Assembly: GCA_902772615.1 (NCBI GenBank)
Contig: CACYBC010000103.1
Location: 1-5,534, forward strand
DNA from: an uncultured Ruminococcus sp.
GTDB taxonomy: Bacteria > Bacillota > Clostridia > Oscillospirales > Ruminococcaceae
Length of the DNA stretch: 5,534 nt
Direction: 5' to 3'
Shown here: positions 1 through 5,462 of the stretch, one piece after another
Layout of the letters: every line of letters begins with the position of its first letter
How positions within the stretch are numbered: the first letter of the stretch is position 1
Position numbers and translations under genes: made by a program
Notes under the pieces: generated by a model
Told to the model about the DNA's origin: nothing
The model's input: only the letters and a program-made list of their open reading frames with translations
The model's database searches: none

Positions 1-1
1 A

Positions 2-259
2 GTGCCCAACGAACTCAAACTGAAGTTCCTGGCGGACAATGATTTTGCAGATCTCTCCGGAGATGAACTTGCAGACGCGATCCGCGGGGCCATATCAAAG
101 AAGGACAAGGACCTCAAGGGGCAGATGGTATCCGAAGGGACTACGCCCAGGAGACTGACAGACCTTATAGGATCCCTGTGCGACCTTACATCCGGAAGCG
201 GAGACAAGGGAACACCGATAGTTCTCGTGCAGAACTATTTCTCCAACTATTCCGACTGA
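2..259 (+). CDS. C-terminal part of an unrecognised protein (5' end outside window)
   Basis: An open frame enters from the left edge and ends at TGA 257-259. The GTG at position 2 could be read as a start, but no upstream sequence is available to show a ribosome binding site, so I treat this as the tail of a longer gene. The visible 85 residues are soluble-looking and mixed-charge, with Asp/Glu/Lys-rich helical stretches (a segment reading DLSGDELADAIRGAISKKDK) and a short hydrophobic beta-like strand near the end (TPIVLVQNYF). No transmembrane segment or known motif is recognised. The frame is credible because a good intrinsic terminator begins 18 nt after the stop and codon use is similar to the next genes. 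I cannot assign a function. Confidence 0.6.
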   Translation: MPNELKLKFLADNDFADLSGDELADAIRGAISKKDKDLKGQMVSEGTTPRRLTDLIGSLCDLTSGSGDKGTPIVLVQNYFSNYSD

Positions 260-276
260 TAATGATCACCTGAAAG

Positions 277-305
277 ACTGCCCGGAAGCATTTCCGGGCA
301 GTTTT
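277..305 (+). terminator. Intrinsic terminator of the first gene
   Basis: A perfect 11-bp stem (277-287 with 292-302, core TGCCCGG/CCGGGCA) closes a 4-nt GCAT loop and runs into a short T run (302-305). It sits 18 nt after the stop of the upstream gene. The T tract is short (four T, then GG), so termination may be incomplete and some read-through into the toxin-antitoxin unit is possible. Confidence 0.85.
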
Positions 306-309
306 GGTA

Positions 310-319
310 TATAATTATA
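310..319 (+). promoter_or_regulatory. Probable -10 region / AT palindrome upstream of the AbrB-PIN unit
   Basis: TATAAT at 310-315 is a perfect -10 hexamer, and the 10-bp string TATAATTATA at 310-319 is a perfect palindrome. No good -35 is found at the proper spacing; that position (about 287-292) falls inside the upstream terminator hairpin. The promoter call is therefore tentative. AbrB-type antitoxins often bind AT-rich palindromes in their own promoters, so this could also be the autoregulatory operator; that part is inference. Confidence 0.4.
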
Positions 320-358
320 AAGTACAGCAAACAAAAGATCTTAACGGAGCTAGAAACG

Positions 359-616
359 ATGATCCAGGAGACAGTACTGAGCGGCGGTGTCGTAAGGATA
401 CCCGAAGAGTTCATGAAAAAACTGAAGATACAGGAGGGAGAGAAGGTGATCTTCACGGAGGATCCGAAAGGAAACATAATCCTTGCGAATTCTTCGCTGG
501 ATATCCTCCCGACACTGGAATGCGGATTCTGGGATCTTGGCCCGAAGCTGGGACTCAGCGATGAGCATGACATAGTCCGGTTCGTGAATGAATTCAGAAA
601 GGGGAGAAAGTCATGA
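359..616 (+). CDS. AbrB/SpoVT-type antitoxin (VapB-like)
   Basis: An 85-residue protein with an N-terminal swapped-hairpin AbrB domain at about residues 4-44. The pattern is typical: GGVVRIPEEF, then a Leu/Lys helix, then EGEKVIF and a strand GNIIL. Members bind DNA as dimers, and in toxin-antitoxin pairs the C-terminal tail (here about 45-85, containing FWDLGPKLGLSDEHDIVRF) wraps the toxin active site. The ATG at 359 is supported by GGAG at 346-349, 9 nt upstream. Its stop overlaps the start of the PIN gene by 4 nt (ATGA, 613-616), the usual coupling of antitoxin and toxin. It uses ATA for Ile repeatedly, unlike pgk, where Ile is mostly ATC. It is probably autoregulatory through the AT-rich promoter just upstream. 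The family call is firm; the antitoxin role rests on the neighbour. Confidence 0.85.
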   Translation: MIQETVLSGGVVRIPEEFMKKLKIQEGEKVIFTEDPKGNIILANSSLDILPTLECGFWDLGPKLGLSDEHDIVRFVNEFRKGRKS

Positions 617-978
617 AGGTGATGATCGATACCACGGTGTTCCTGGCGGAATGCATGCTCTCCGCTCAGAAATATCCCAAACTGATGAGAAAGATAGTAT
701 CGGAGCATAAGCTCGTATTCCCCGAAAGGCAGCTTCAGGAGATACGCTCGCTGATGGCGGAGTATTTCCCGGATGAGTGCGATACGGTTGAGCTGTTCTT
801 CTCAAGATTCAGTTTTGAAACTGCCGCGCCGGAAGAAGAGTCGGAGGCGTATCCGTTCCTCGGAGAAGCGCTTGCCAGTGGCGTCAGCACCGTGATCACA
901 CTGGATCCGGATATGGCCGGCACAGAGATCGACGGAGTGAAGTTCACGGATCCCGACAGCTTTCTGAACGGAGGCTGA
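613..978 (+). CDS. PIN-domain protein, VapC-like toxin
   Basis: A 121-residue single-domain PIN protein. PIN toxins are Mg/Mn-dependent ribonucleases that cut tRNA or rRNA when freed from their antitoxin. Visible landmarks are the first strand VMIDTTVFL with Asp6, the central helix acid Glu43 (LQEIRS), and the late motif GEALASGVSTVITLDPDM with Asp98, followed by VKFTDPDSFL at the C-terminus. In the PIN_3-like pattern (KDxPFLxxALxxGxxxxVTxDxD) the Asp before PFL is expected near residue 79, but here the sequence is ESEAYPFL, so that acid is Ala79 with Glu78 beside it. The site may be altered or Glu78 may substitute. The ATG at 613 overlaps the antitoxin stop and has a GGGGAGAAAG ribosome site at 601-610. 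PIN membership is likely; retained toxicity is uncertain. Confidence 0.8.
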   Translation: MKVMIDTTVFLAECMLSAQKYPKLMRKIVSEHKLVFPERQLQEIRSLMAEYFPDECDTVELFFSRFSFETAAPEEESEAYPFLGEALASGVSTVITLDPDMAGTEIDGVKFTDPDSFLNGG

Positions 979-980
979 CG

Positions 981-1199
981 GTGGAGAAGAAGGAAAAGAA
1001 AAAGCAGGAAAAGAAGCAGAAGATAAAGCCCGACTGCGAGACCTGCCAGTACTATGATTTTGACGATGAGTACGGAGATTATATATGCAGTCAGATGCTG
1101 GATGAGGACGAGATGGTCAGAGTCATGGAGTACGGCGCGGCGGATTGCCCGTACTACAGGTTCTATGACGAGTATATGATGGTCCGTAAACAGAACTGA
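981..1199 (+). CDS. Small four-cysteine Tyr/Asp-rich protein, resembles DUF6472
   Basis: A 72-residue protein starting at GTG 981. The start is supported by GGAGG at 970-974, 6 nt upstream and overlapping the end of the PIN gene, whose stop lies 2 nt before this start. Residues 2-16 are almost all Lys/Glu/Gln. They are followed by a compact domain with CETCQYYDFDDEY, Cys36, then LDEDEM and ADCPYYRFYDEY, ending MVRKQN. The four cysteines (19, 22, 36, 56) suggest a small metal-binding fold, though no metal can be read from sequence. From memory this matches a conserved uncharacterised Clostridia family (DUF6472: CxxCxYY ... LDEDEM ... CPYYRxxDEY ... VRKQ); this should be verified by a profile search. 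No function is known to me. The tight spacing puts it in the same transcript as the VapBC-like pair, and a terminator follows. Confidence 0.85.
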   Translation: MEKKEKKKQEKKQKIKPDCETCQYYDFDDEYGDYICSQMLDEDEMVRVMEYGAADCPYYRFYDEYMMVRKQN

Positions 1200-1210
1200 A
1201 AATGGAATGC

Positions 1211-1244
1211 GGGGTGTGTGCCGTAAGGCATGCACCTCTTTTTT
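1211..1244 (+). terminator. Intrinsic terminator after the toxin-antitoxin unit
   Basis: GGTGTGTGCC (1213-1222) pairs with GGCATGCACC (1227-1236) through 10 pairs, two of them G.U, around a GTAA tetraloop. G1211-C1238 and G1212.T1237 can extend the stem. A run of six T follows at 1239-1244. The hairpin starts 11 nt after the stop of the small cysteine protein. Confidence 0.9.
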
Positions 1245-1264
1245 ATTGTGTGCGCAGATACGGA

Positions 1265-1306
1265 ACTGATTAAGGGAACAGAGCCTGCATGAGCAGGCAA
1301 ATTAGT
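1265..1306 (+). repeat. Nested inverted repeat upstream of the pgk promoter
   Basis: An inner perfect hairpin, GCCTGC (1283-1288) with GCAGGC (1293-1298) around ATGA, lies inside an outer pairing of ACTGATT (1265-1271) with AATTAGT (1300-1306; 7 pairs, one G.U). An alternative outer pairing, AAGGGA (1272-1277) with TCCTTT (1306-1311), would compete with it. No T run follows, so it is not a standard terminator. It lies upstream of the mapped-by-eye promoter and would be in RNA only if transcription comes from upstream. Role unknown. Confidence 0.5.
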
Positions 1307-1309
1307 CCT

Positions 1310-1336
1310 TTCGCACTTCACAAAACAAAGTGCGAA
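1310..1336 (+). promoter_or_regulatory. CIRCE-like operator (HrcA-type inverted repeat) on the pgk promoter
   Basis: TTCGCACTT (1310-1318) and AAGTGCGAA (1328-1336) are perfect reverse complements separated by exactly 9 nt (1319-1327). The architecture equals the HrcA-binding CIRCE element TTAGCACTC-N9-GAGTGCTAA, and each arm matches it at 7 of 9 positions; the two changes (A to C at arm position 3, C to T at position 9) are mirrored in both arms. The repeat covers the -35 element and most of the spacer of the promoter at 1317-1345, where a bound repressor would block RNA polymerase. That it is a protein-binding operator is well supported; that HrcA is the binder is inference. Confidence 0.65.
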
Positions 1337-1345
1337 CACTATAAT
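1317..1345 (+). promoter_or_regulatory. Sigma-A-type promoter of the pgk-tpiA-gpmI operon
   Basis: TTCACA (1317-1322, 5 of 6 to TTGACA) is followed by a 17-nt spacer and a perfect TATAAT (1340-1345). Transcription would begin near 1352, giving a leader of about 70 nt before pgk. The -35 and most of the spacer are embedded in the inverted repeat at 1310-1336. This is the only good promoter seen ahead of the glycolytic genes. Confidence 0.85.
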
Positions 1346-1422
1346 TTATTTGTATGGAAAATGGCGGAAAAGGCGCTATTCCGAAACAGTAATAAAAATA
1401 CTTTTAGATAGGAGATTACCAA

Positions 1423-2637
1423 ATGGCAACGTTCAACAAGAAGACCGTTGAAGATCTTGACGTAGCCGGCAAGAGAGTACTTGTCCGCTGCGACTTCAAT
1501 GTACCGCTGAAAGAGGGAAAGATCACCGATGATACACGTATCGTCGCTGCGCTTCCCACCATCAAGTACCTGCTCTCACAGGGAGCCCGCGTTATACTCT
1601 GCTCACACCTCGGCAGACCCAAGGGAGAGCCGAAGCCCGAGTTCTCACTTGCTCCTGTTGCTGCACGCCTGACAGAGCTCCTCGGCCAGGAAGTCAAGTT
1701 CGCAGCTGACGATAACGTCGTAGGACCCAATGCCAAGGCAGCCGTAGCTGAGATGAAGGACGGCGAAGCGATCCTTCTGGAGAACACACGCTTCCGCCCC
1801 GAAGAAGAGAAGAACACAGAGAACTTCTCGGAAGAGCTCGGATCCCTCTGCGATCTGTTCGTCAACGATGCTTTCGGAACCGCCCACAGAGCTCACTGCT
1901 CCACAGTCGGCGTTACAAAGTATGTCTCCGAATCCGCAAACGGATATCTGATGGCAAAAGAGGTCGAGTTCCTCGGCAATGCCGTTGAGAATCCCGTACG
2001 TCCCTTCGTGTGCATCCTCGGCGGCGCCAAGGTCGCTGACAAACTCGCGGTCATCGAGAACCTTCTCACCAAGGCTGACACGCTGATCATCGGCGGCGGC
2101 ATGGCATATACCTTCCTCAAGGCCCAGGGCTATGAGGTAGGAACATCCCTGCTCGACGAGAGCAAGGTCGATTTCTGCAAAGAGATGCTTGAGCGCGCAG
2201 AGAAGAACGGCGTGAAGCTGCTCCTCCCCGTCGACACAGTCGTGACCGCGTCGTTCCCGGATCCCATCGATGCTCCCGTGGAGACAGAGGTGTATGACAG
2301 TACCGCTCTGCCGGCAGACAAGATGGGCATGGATATCGGACCCAAGACCCGCGAGGTCTATGCCGAGGCCATCAGGAACGCAAAGACCGTCGTATGGAAC
2401 GGACCCATGGGAGTGTTTGAGAATCCCCAGCTCGCCGAAGGAACCAAGGCTGTTGCCCGCGCGATCGCTGAGACCGACTGCATCTCCGTTATCGGCGGCG
2501 GCGACTCCGCCACGGCAGTCAACTCCCTCGGATTTGCGGACAAGATCACACATATCAGCACCGGCGGCGGCGCTTCTCTCGAGTTCCTCGAGGGCAAAGG
2601 ACTTCCCGGCATCGATGCAATGACAGACAAAGACTGA
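1423..2637 (+). CDS. pgk: Phosphoglycerate kinase
   Basis: A full-length 404-residue cytosolic enzyme that transfers the acyl phosphate of 1,3-bisphosphoglycerate to ADP, giving 3-phosphoglycerate and ATP. The N-domain carries the family signature RVLVRCDFNVP (18-28; Asp24 and Asn26 bind substrate), Arg39, SHLGRPKG (61-68), ENTRF (120-124, Arg123) and NDAFGTAHRAH (148-158, Arg156). The C-domain carries the nucleotide-binding GGAKVADK (200-207, Lys203 and Lys207), WNGPMGVFE (325-333) and the GGGDS loop (358-362), ending in STGGGASLEFLEG. All expected catalytic residues are present. The ATG at 1423 is fixed by AGGAG at 1410-1414, 8 nt upstream. It is the first gene of the operon, with tpiA starting 20 nt after its stop. 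Codon choice is strongly C-ending (Ile mostly ATC), fitting high expression. Confidence 0.98.
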   Translation: MATFNKKTVEDLDVAGKRVLVRCDFNVPLKEGKITDDTRIVAALPTIKYLLSQGARVILCSHLGRPKGEPKPEFSLAPVAARLTELLGQEVKFAADDNVVGPNAKAAVAEMKDGEAILLENTRFRPEEEKNTENFSEELGSLCDLFVNDAFGTAHRAHCSTVGVTKYVSESANGYLMAKEVEFLGNAVENPVRPFVCILGGAKVADKLAVIENLLTKADTLIIGGGMAYTFLKAQGYEVGTSLLDESKVDFCKEMLERAEKNGVKLLLPVDTVVTASFPDPIDAPVETEVYDSTALPADKMGMDIGPKTREVYAEAIRNAKTVVWNGPMGVFENPQLAEGTKAVARAIAETDCISVIGGGDSATAVNSLGFADKITHISTGGGASLEFLEGKGLPGIDAMTDKD

Positions 2638-2657
2638 TTTTTGAAAGGACACATAGA

Positions 2658-3425
2658 ATGAACAAGGCTAAGAGAAACGCGGTCATCGCGGGAAACTGGA
2701 AGATGAACAAGACTGCCAGCGAGGCGAGAGAGCTCATTAACGGACTTCTCCCCCTGGTGAAAGATGCAGGCTGCACCGTCATCATCGGTGTTCCTTTCAC
2801 TGACATCCATGTCGCAGTCGAGATGACAAAGGGCAGCAACGTTCATGTAGCAGCCCAGAACTGCCACTTCGAGGCAAGCGGCGCGTTCACCGGAGAGGTG
2901 TCCGCACCCATGCTCAAGGAAGAGGGAGTAGAATATGTCATCCTCGGACACAGCGAGCGCCGTCAGTATTTCGCTGAGACGGACGAGACAGTCAACAAGC
3001 GCGCAAGAGCAGCTCTTGCCAACGGACTCAAGACCATCATCTGTGTGGGCGAGAGCCTTGACCAGCGCGAAGCCGGCGTGACGAAGGACTTCGTCTGCGG
3101 ACAGGTCGTTGCAGCTCTTGAAGAGATGACTGCGGAAGATCTCAAGAACGTCATCATCGCCTACGAGCCCATCTGGGCAATCGGCACAGGCAAGACAGCC
3201 ACCAAGGAACAGGCTGCCGAAGTCTGCGGATTCATCCGCGAGACAGTTGCCGAGAAGTACGGTCAGGATGTCGCCGACGCTCTCACGATCCAGTACGGCG
3301 GATCCATGAATGCCAAGAACTGCGACGAGCTCCTCTCCATGGAGGATATCGACGGCGGACTCATCGGCGGAGCTTCCCTGAAACCCGTTGACTTCTCCGT
3401 CATCGTCGGCGCAGCCAGCAAATAA
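2658..3425 (+). CDS. tpiA: Triose-phosphate isomerase
   Basis: A complete 255-residue TIM-barrel enzyme, usual bacterial length, interconverting dihydroxyacetone phosphate and glyceraldehyde 3-phosphate in the cytosol, probably as a dimer. Catalytic residues are all visible: Asn13 and Lys15 in GNWKMN, electrophile His98 in LGHSERR, and base Glu170 in AYEPIWAIGTGK, which also opens flexible loop 6. The phosphate-gripping segments are YGGSM (213-217) and GGASL (237-241). The ATG at 2658 follows AAGGA (2645-2649) by 8 nt and lies 20 nt after the pgk stop, so the two are cotranscribed; gpmI follows 17 nt after the tpiA stop. The shared C-ending codon preference with pgk suggests high expression. 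Nothing is truncated or missing. Confidence 0.98.
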   Translation: MNKAKRNAVIAGNWKMNKTASEARELINGLLPLVKDAGCTVIIGVPFTDIHVAVEMTKGSNVHVAAQNCHFEASGAFTGEVSAPMLKEEGVEYVILGHSERRQYFAETDETVNKRARAALANGLKTIICVGESLDQREAGVTKDFVCGQVVAALEEMTAEDLKNVIIAYEPIWAIGTGKTATKEQAAEVCGFIRETVAEKYGQDVADALTIQYGGSMNAKNCDELLSMEDIDGGLIGGASLKPVDFSVIVGAASK

Positions 3426-3442
3426 GAAAGGATCATATTCAT

Positions 3443-5008
3443 ATGAATAAGAAACCGGTTCTCCTCGTTGTAATGGACGGAGTCGGAATCTCAAAGACCG
3501 GACTGGGAGACGGAGTGGCCTTAGCGAACACACCTACTCTCGACCGCCTGAGGGCTGAGTGCCCCAATACCCAGCTCAAGGCCCACGGCACTGCCGTAGG
3601 CCTTCCCTCCGATGAGGACATGGGAAACAGCGAGGTCGGACACAACGCTCTCGGCTGCGGACAGATCTATTCACAGGGCGCCAAGCTCGTGAACGAGTCC
3701 ATAGAGAACGGATCGATATTCTCCTCCGACGCATGGAAGGATGTCACGGGAGTAAAGGGAACAGTGCATTTCCTAGGACTCCTTTCTGACGGAAACGTGC
3801 ACTCCAACATCAGCCATCTGTTTGCGATGATGGAGCGCGCAAAGGCGGACGGAGTGAAGAGGGTGAGGGTGCATATCCTTCTGGACGGAAGGGATGTCCC
3901 TGCCACCAGCGCACTCACATATGTCGATGCTCTTGAAGCAAAGATAGCAGAGCTTTCGGATGACAGTTTTGACGTCTGCATCGCCAGCGGCGGTGGCCGT
4001 ATGAAGGTCACCATGGACCGCTACAAGGCTGACTGGGGCATGGTAGAGACCGGCTGGAACACACATGTGCGCGGGATAGGCCGCGGATTTGCCTCCGCAA
4101 AGGAAGCCATCGAGACCTACCGCAGCGAACTGGATGTGATAGACCAGGATCTGCCCGCCTTCGTCATCGTCGATGAGAACGGTCCCGTGGGAACCATCAA
4201 TGACGGCGACGCGGTAGTGCTGTTCAACTTCAGAGGCGACAGAGCGCTGGAGATCAGCATGGCTTTCGACGACGAAGAGTTCGACGCTTTCGACCGCGAG
4301 CCCCGTCCCGATGTGGTCTATGCCGGAATGCTTCAGTATGACGGAGACCTCAAGCTCCCGAAACGCTTCCTGGTGAATCCGCCTCAGATCCGTAACACAC
4401 TGAGCGAGCTGCTCATCAAGAACGGACTTCGTCAGTACGCGGTCAGCGAGACTCAGAAATACGGTCATGTGACGTATTTCTGGAACGGAAACAAGACCGG
4501 AAAGTTCAGCGAAGAGCTGGAGGATTATAAAGAGATACCCTCCGACAATGTTAGCTTCGACGAGAGGCCCTGGATGAAGTGCGCTGATATCACTGATGAT
4601 CTGATCGATGTGATAAAGAGCAAAAAGTACGATTTCATCAGATGCAACTTCCCGAACGGCGATATGGTCGGACACACGGGCAATCTGGATGCAGTCATCA
4701 CTTCCATGAGTGCCCTCGACCTGATGCTCGCGAGGCTGGTCAAGGTCTGCGAAGAGGAGGGCGTGACGCTCATCATCACAGCGGATCATGGCAATGCCGA
4801 TGAGATGCTCGAGAAGAACAAGAAGGGTGAGATCCAGGTAAGGACCGCTCATTCACTCAATCCGGTCCCGTTCATAATCGTTGACAAGGAAAGAGATATT
4901 AAATTCGGGGAAGGCCCCTACGGACTAGCCAACGTAGCGCCTACGGTCGCTGACCTGTTCGGGATCAAGGCGCCTGACTGCTGGGAAGACAGCATGCTGG
5001 TAAAATAA
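3443..5008 (+). CDS. gpmI: 2,3-bisphosphoglycerate-independent phosphoglycerate mutase
   Basis: A 521-residue cytosolic metalloenzyme of the alkaline-phosphatase superfamily that converts 3-phosphoglycerate to 2-phosphoglycerate through a phosphoserine. Phosphatase-domain ligands are Asp12 (VVMDGVG), nucleophile Ser63 (MGNSEVGHN), Asp407 and His411 (NGDMVGHTG), Asp448 and His449 (TADHGNADEM) and His470 (TAHSLNP). The inserted transferase domain carries His120, LLDGRD (147-151 region), GGGRMKVTMDRY with Arg186 and Arg193, and FNFRGDRA with Arg264 and Arg267. The set is complete. Segments such as NALGCGQIYSQGAKLV and YAGMLQYDGDLKLP read like the plant-type subgroup rather than the Bacillus type. 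The ATG at 3443 has AAGGA at 3428-3432, 10 nt upstream, and lies 17 nt after the tpiA stop. It uses more ATA codons than pgk or tpiA. Confidence 0.97.
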   Translation: MNKKPVLLVVMDGVGISKTGLGDGVALANTPTLDRLRAECPNTQLKAHGTAVGLPSDEDMGNSEVGHNALGCGQIYSQGAKLVNESIENGSIFSSDAWKDVTGVKGTVHFLGLLSDGNVHSNISHLFAMMERAKADGVKRVRVHILLDGRDVPATSALTYVDALEAKIAELSDDSFDVCIASGGGRMKVTMDRYKADWGMVETGWNTHVRGIGRGFASAKEAIETYRSELDVIDQDLPAFVIVDENGPVGTINDGDAVVLFNFRGDRALEISMAFDDEEFDAFDREPRPDVVYAGMLQYDGDLKLPKRFLVNPPQIRNTLSELLIKNGLRQYAVSETQKYGHVTYFWNGNKTGKFSEELEDYKEIPSDNVSFDERPWMKCADITDDLIDVIKSKKYDFIRCNFPNGDMVGHTGNLDAVITSMSALDLMLARLVKVCEEEGVTLIITADHGNADEMLEKNKKGEIQVRTAHSLNPVPFIIVDKERDIKFGEGPYGLANVAPTVADLFGIKAPDCWEDSMLVK

Positions 5009-5043
5009 GGTGTTCCCTCGACATCGCTGAAAGGAGAGACGAT

Positions 5044-5346
5044 ATGGCAAGAGGTTTGGAGAAGGCAGCAGCCCTGCTGGGATTTGCTGCGGGTACCGTT
5101 TTCTTCCTCAAGGAGATGGGGTTCCTCAAATTCAGCACCGCAAAGACCGAGGAAGGCAAAAGGACATTCACTGTTGAGTTCGACAGCGAAAGAGCCAAGA
5201 AGGAACTGAATAATGCGGTAGACGGTGTAAAGGAAGAGGCAGAGGATCTCTTTGATGAGATCGATCCGGAAGATGAGGATGAGATATCAAGGGATATCGC
5301 AGAAGCGCTGAAGGATCTCGATCCGGACGGCGACGGAAAATTCTGA
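5044..5346 (+). CDS. Small acidic protein with hydrophobic N-terminus, function unknown
   Basis: A 100-residue protein, last gene of the glycolytic operon, starting 35 nt after gpmI. The ATG at 5044 is supported by AGGAG (5032-5036) with 7-nt spacing. Residues 8-22 are hydrophobic and Ala/Gly/Phe-rich (AAALLGFAAGTVFFL), long enough for membrane association or a short anchor but short for a full transmembrane helix. There is no signal-peptidase site that I can see. A Thr/Lys/Glu-rich segment follows (about 30-50), then a helical, strongly acidic C-terminal half with many Asp/Glu. It ends DLDPDGDGKF, which has the DxDxDG start of a calcium loop (Asp91, Asp93, Asp95, Gly96), but the protein stops before the loop could be completed. 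The overall pattern recalls small YtxH-like envelope or stress proteins, but I do not recognise the family. Confidence 0.85.
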   Translation: MARGLEKAAALLGFAAGTVFFLKEMGFLKFSTAKTEEGKRTFTVEFDSERAKKELNNAVDGVKEEAEDLFDEIDPEDEDEISRDIAEALKDLDPDGDGKF

Positions 5347-5357
5347 ATCATACACTC

Positions 5358-5391
5358 AAGAGGAGGAGATCATATGTGATCTCCTCCTCTT
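5358..5391 (+). terminator. Terminator hairpin of the glycolytic operon
   Basis: A perfect 15-bp stem (5358-5372 with 5377-5391, arms rich in GGAGGAG/CTCCTCC) closes a TATG loop 11 nt after the last stop codon. The T run after it is short (TTT within CTCTTTA), so the hairpin may act partly as a 3' stabiliser as well as a terminator. It separates the operon from the tRNA promoter. Confidence 0.8.
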
Positions 5392-5416
5392 TACGTCAAA
5401 TAGAGACAAAATAAGT

Positions 5417-5445
5417 TTGACATTATCGGATACTGATGATAGAAT
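5417..5445 (+). promoter_or_regulatory. Promoter of the initiator tRNA gene
   Basis: A perfect TTGACA (5417-5422), a 17-nt spacer and TAGAAT (5440-5445, 5 of 6 to TATAAT). The start of transcription would be near 5452, about 11 nt before the mature tRNA 5' end. The near-consensus match fits the high demand for a tRNA gene. Confidence 0.88.
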
Positions 5446-5462
5446 AATGTTCCCAAGGATAT

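Noticed and set aside
1317..1332. Rex-type redox operator (TTGTGAA-N4-TTCACAA) suggested by TTCACA before pgk
   Set aside because: Only the TTCACAA half is present; the other half-site is missing, and the bases are better explained by the -35 hexamer and the 9-9-9 repeat.
1645..2652. Long minus-strand open frame opposite pgk
   Set aside because: It lies antisense to an unambiguous pgk with all family motifs, and its product has no recognisable domain. It arises from the biased codon use of the real gene.
3436..3449. 14-bp perfect palindrome TATTCATATGAATA across the gpmI start codon
   Set aside because: It is all A/T apart from one G:C pair per arm, gives only a weak 5-bp hairpin in RNA, and sits inside an operon; chance is a sufficient explanation.
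2358..3533. Long minus-strand open frame spanning pgk, tpiA and gpmI ends
   Set aside because: It crosses three convincing genes on the other strand and the product is low in recognisable motifs, so it is a shadow frame.
3773..4852. Long minus-strand open frame opposite gpmI
   Set aside because: It is entirely antisense to gpmI, whose catalytic residues are complete; no independent start signal or domain was seen.
5091..5343. EF-hand or dockerin calcium site in the last operon gene
   Set aside because: Only the first six loop positions (DxDxDG) are present before the stop, and the closing acid of a 12-residue loop is absent. It is best described as an acidic tail.
5361..5379. A perfect ribosome site AGGAGG followed by ATG inside the terminator hairpin
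   Set aside because: The ATG (5374-5376) is immediately followed by TGA, and the purine run is explained by the stem. There is no coding capacity, so it is most likely coincidental.
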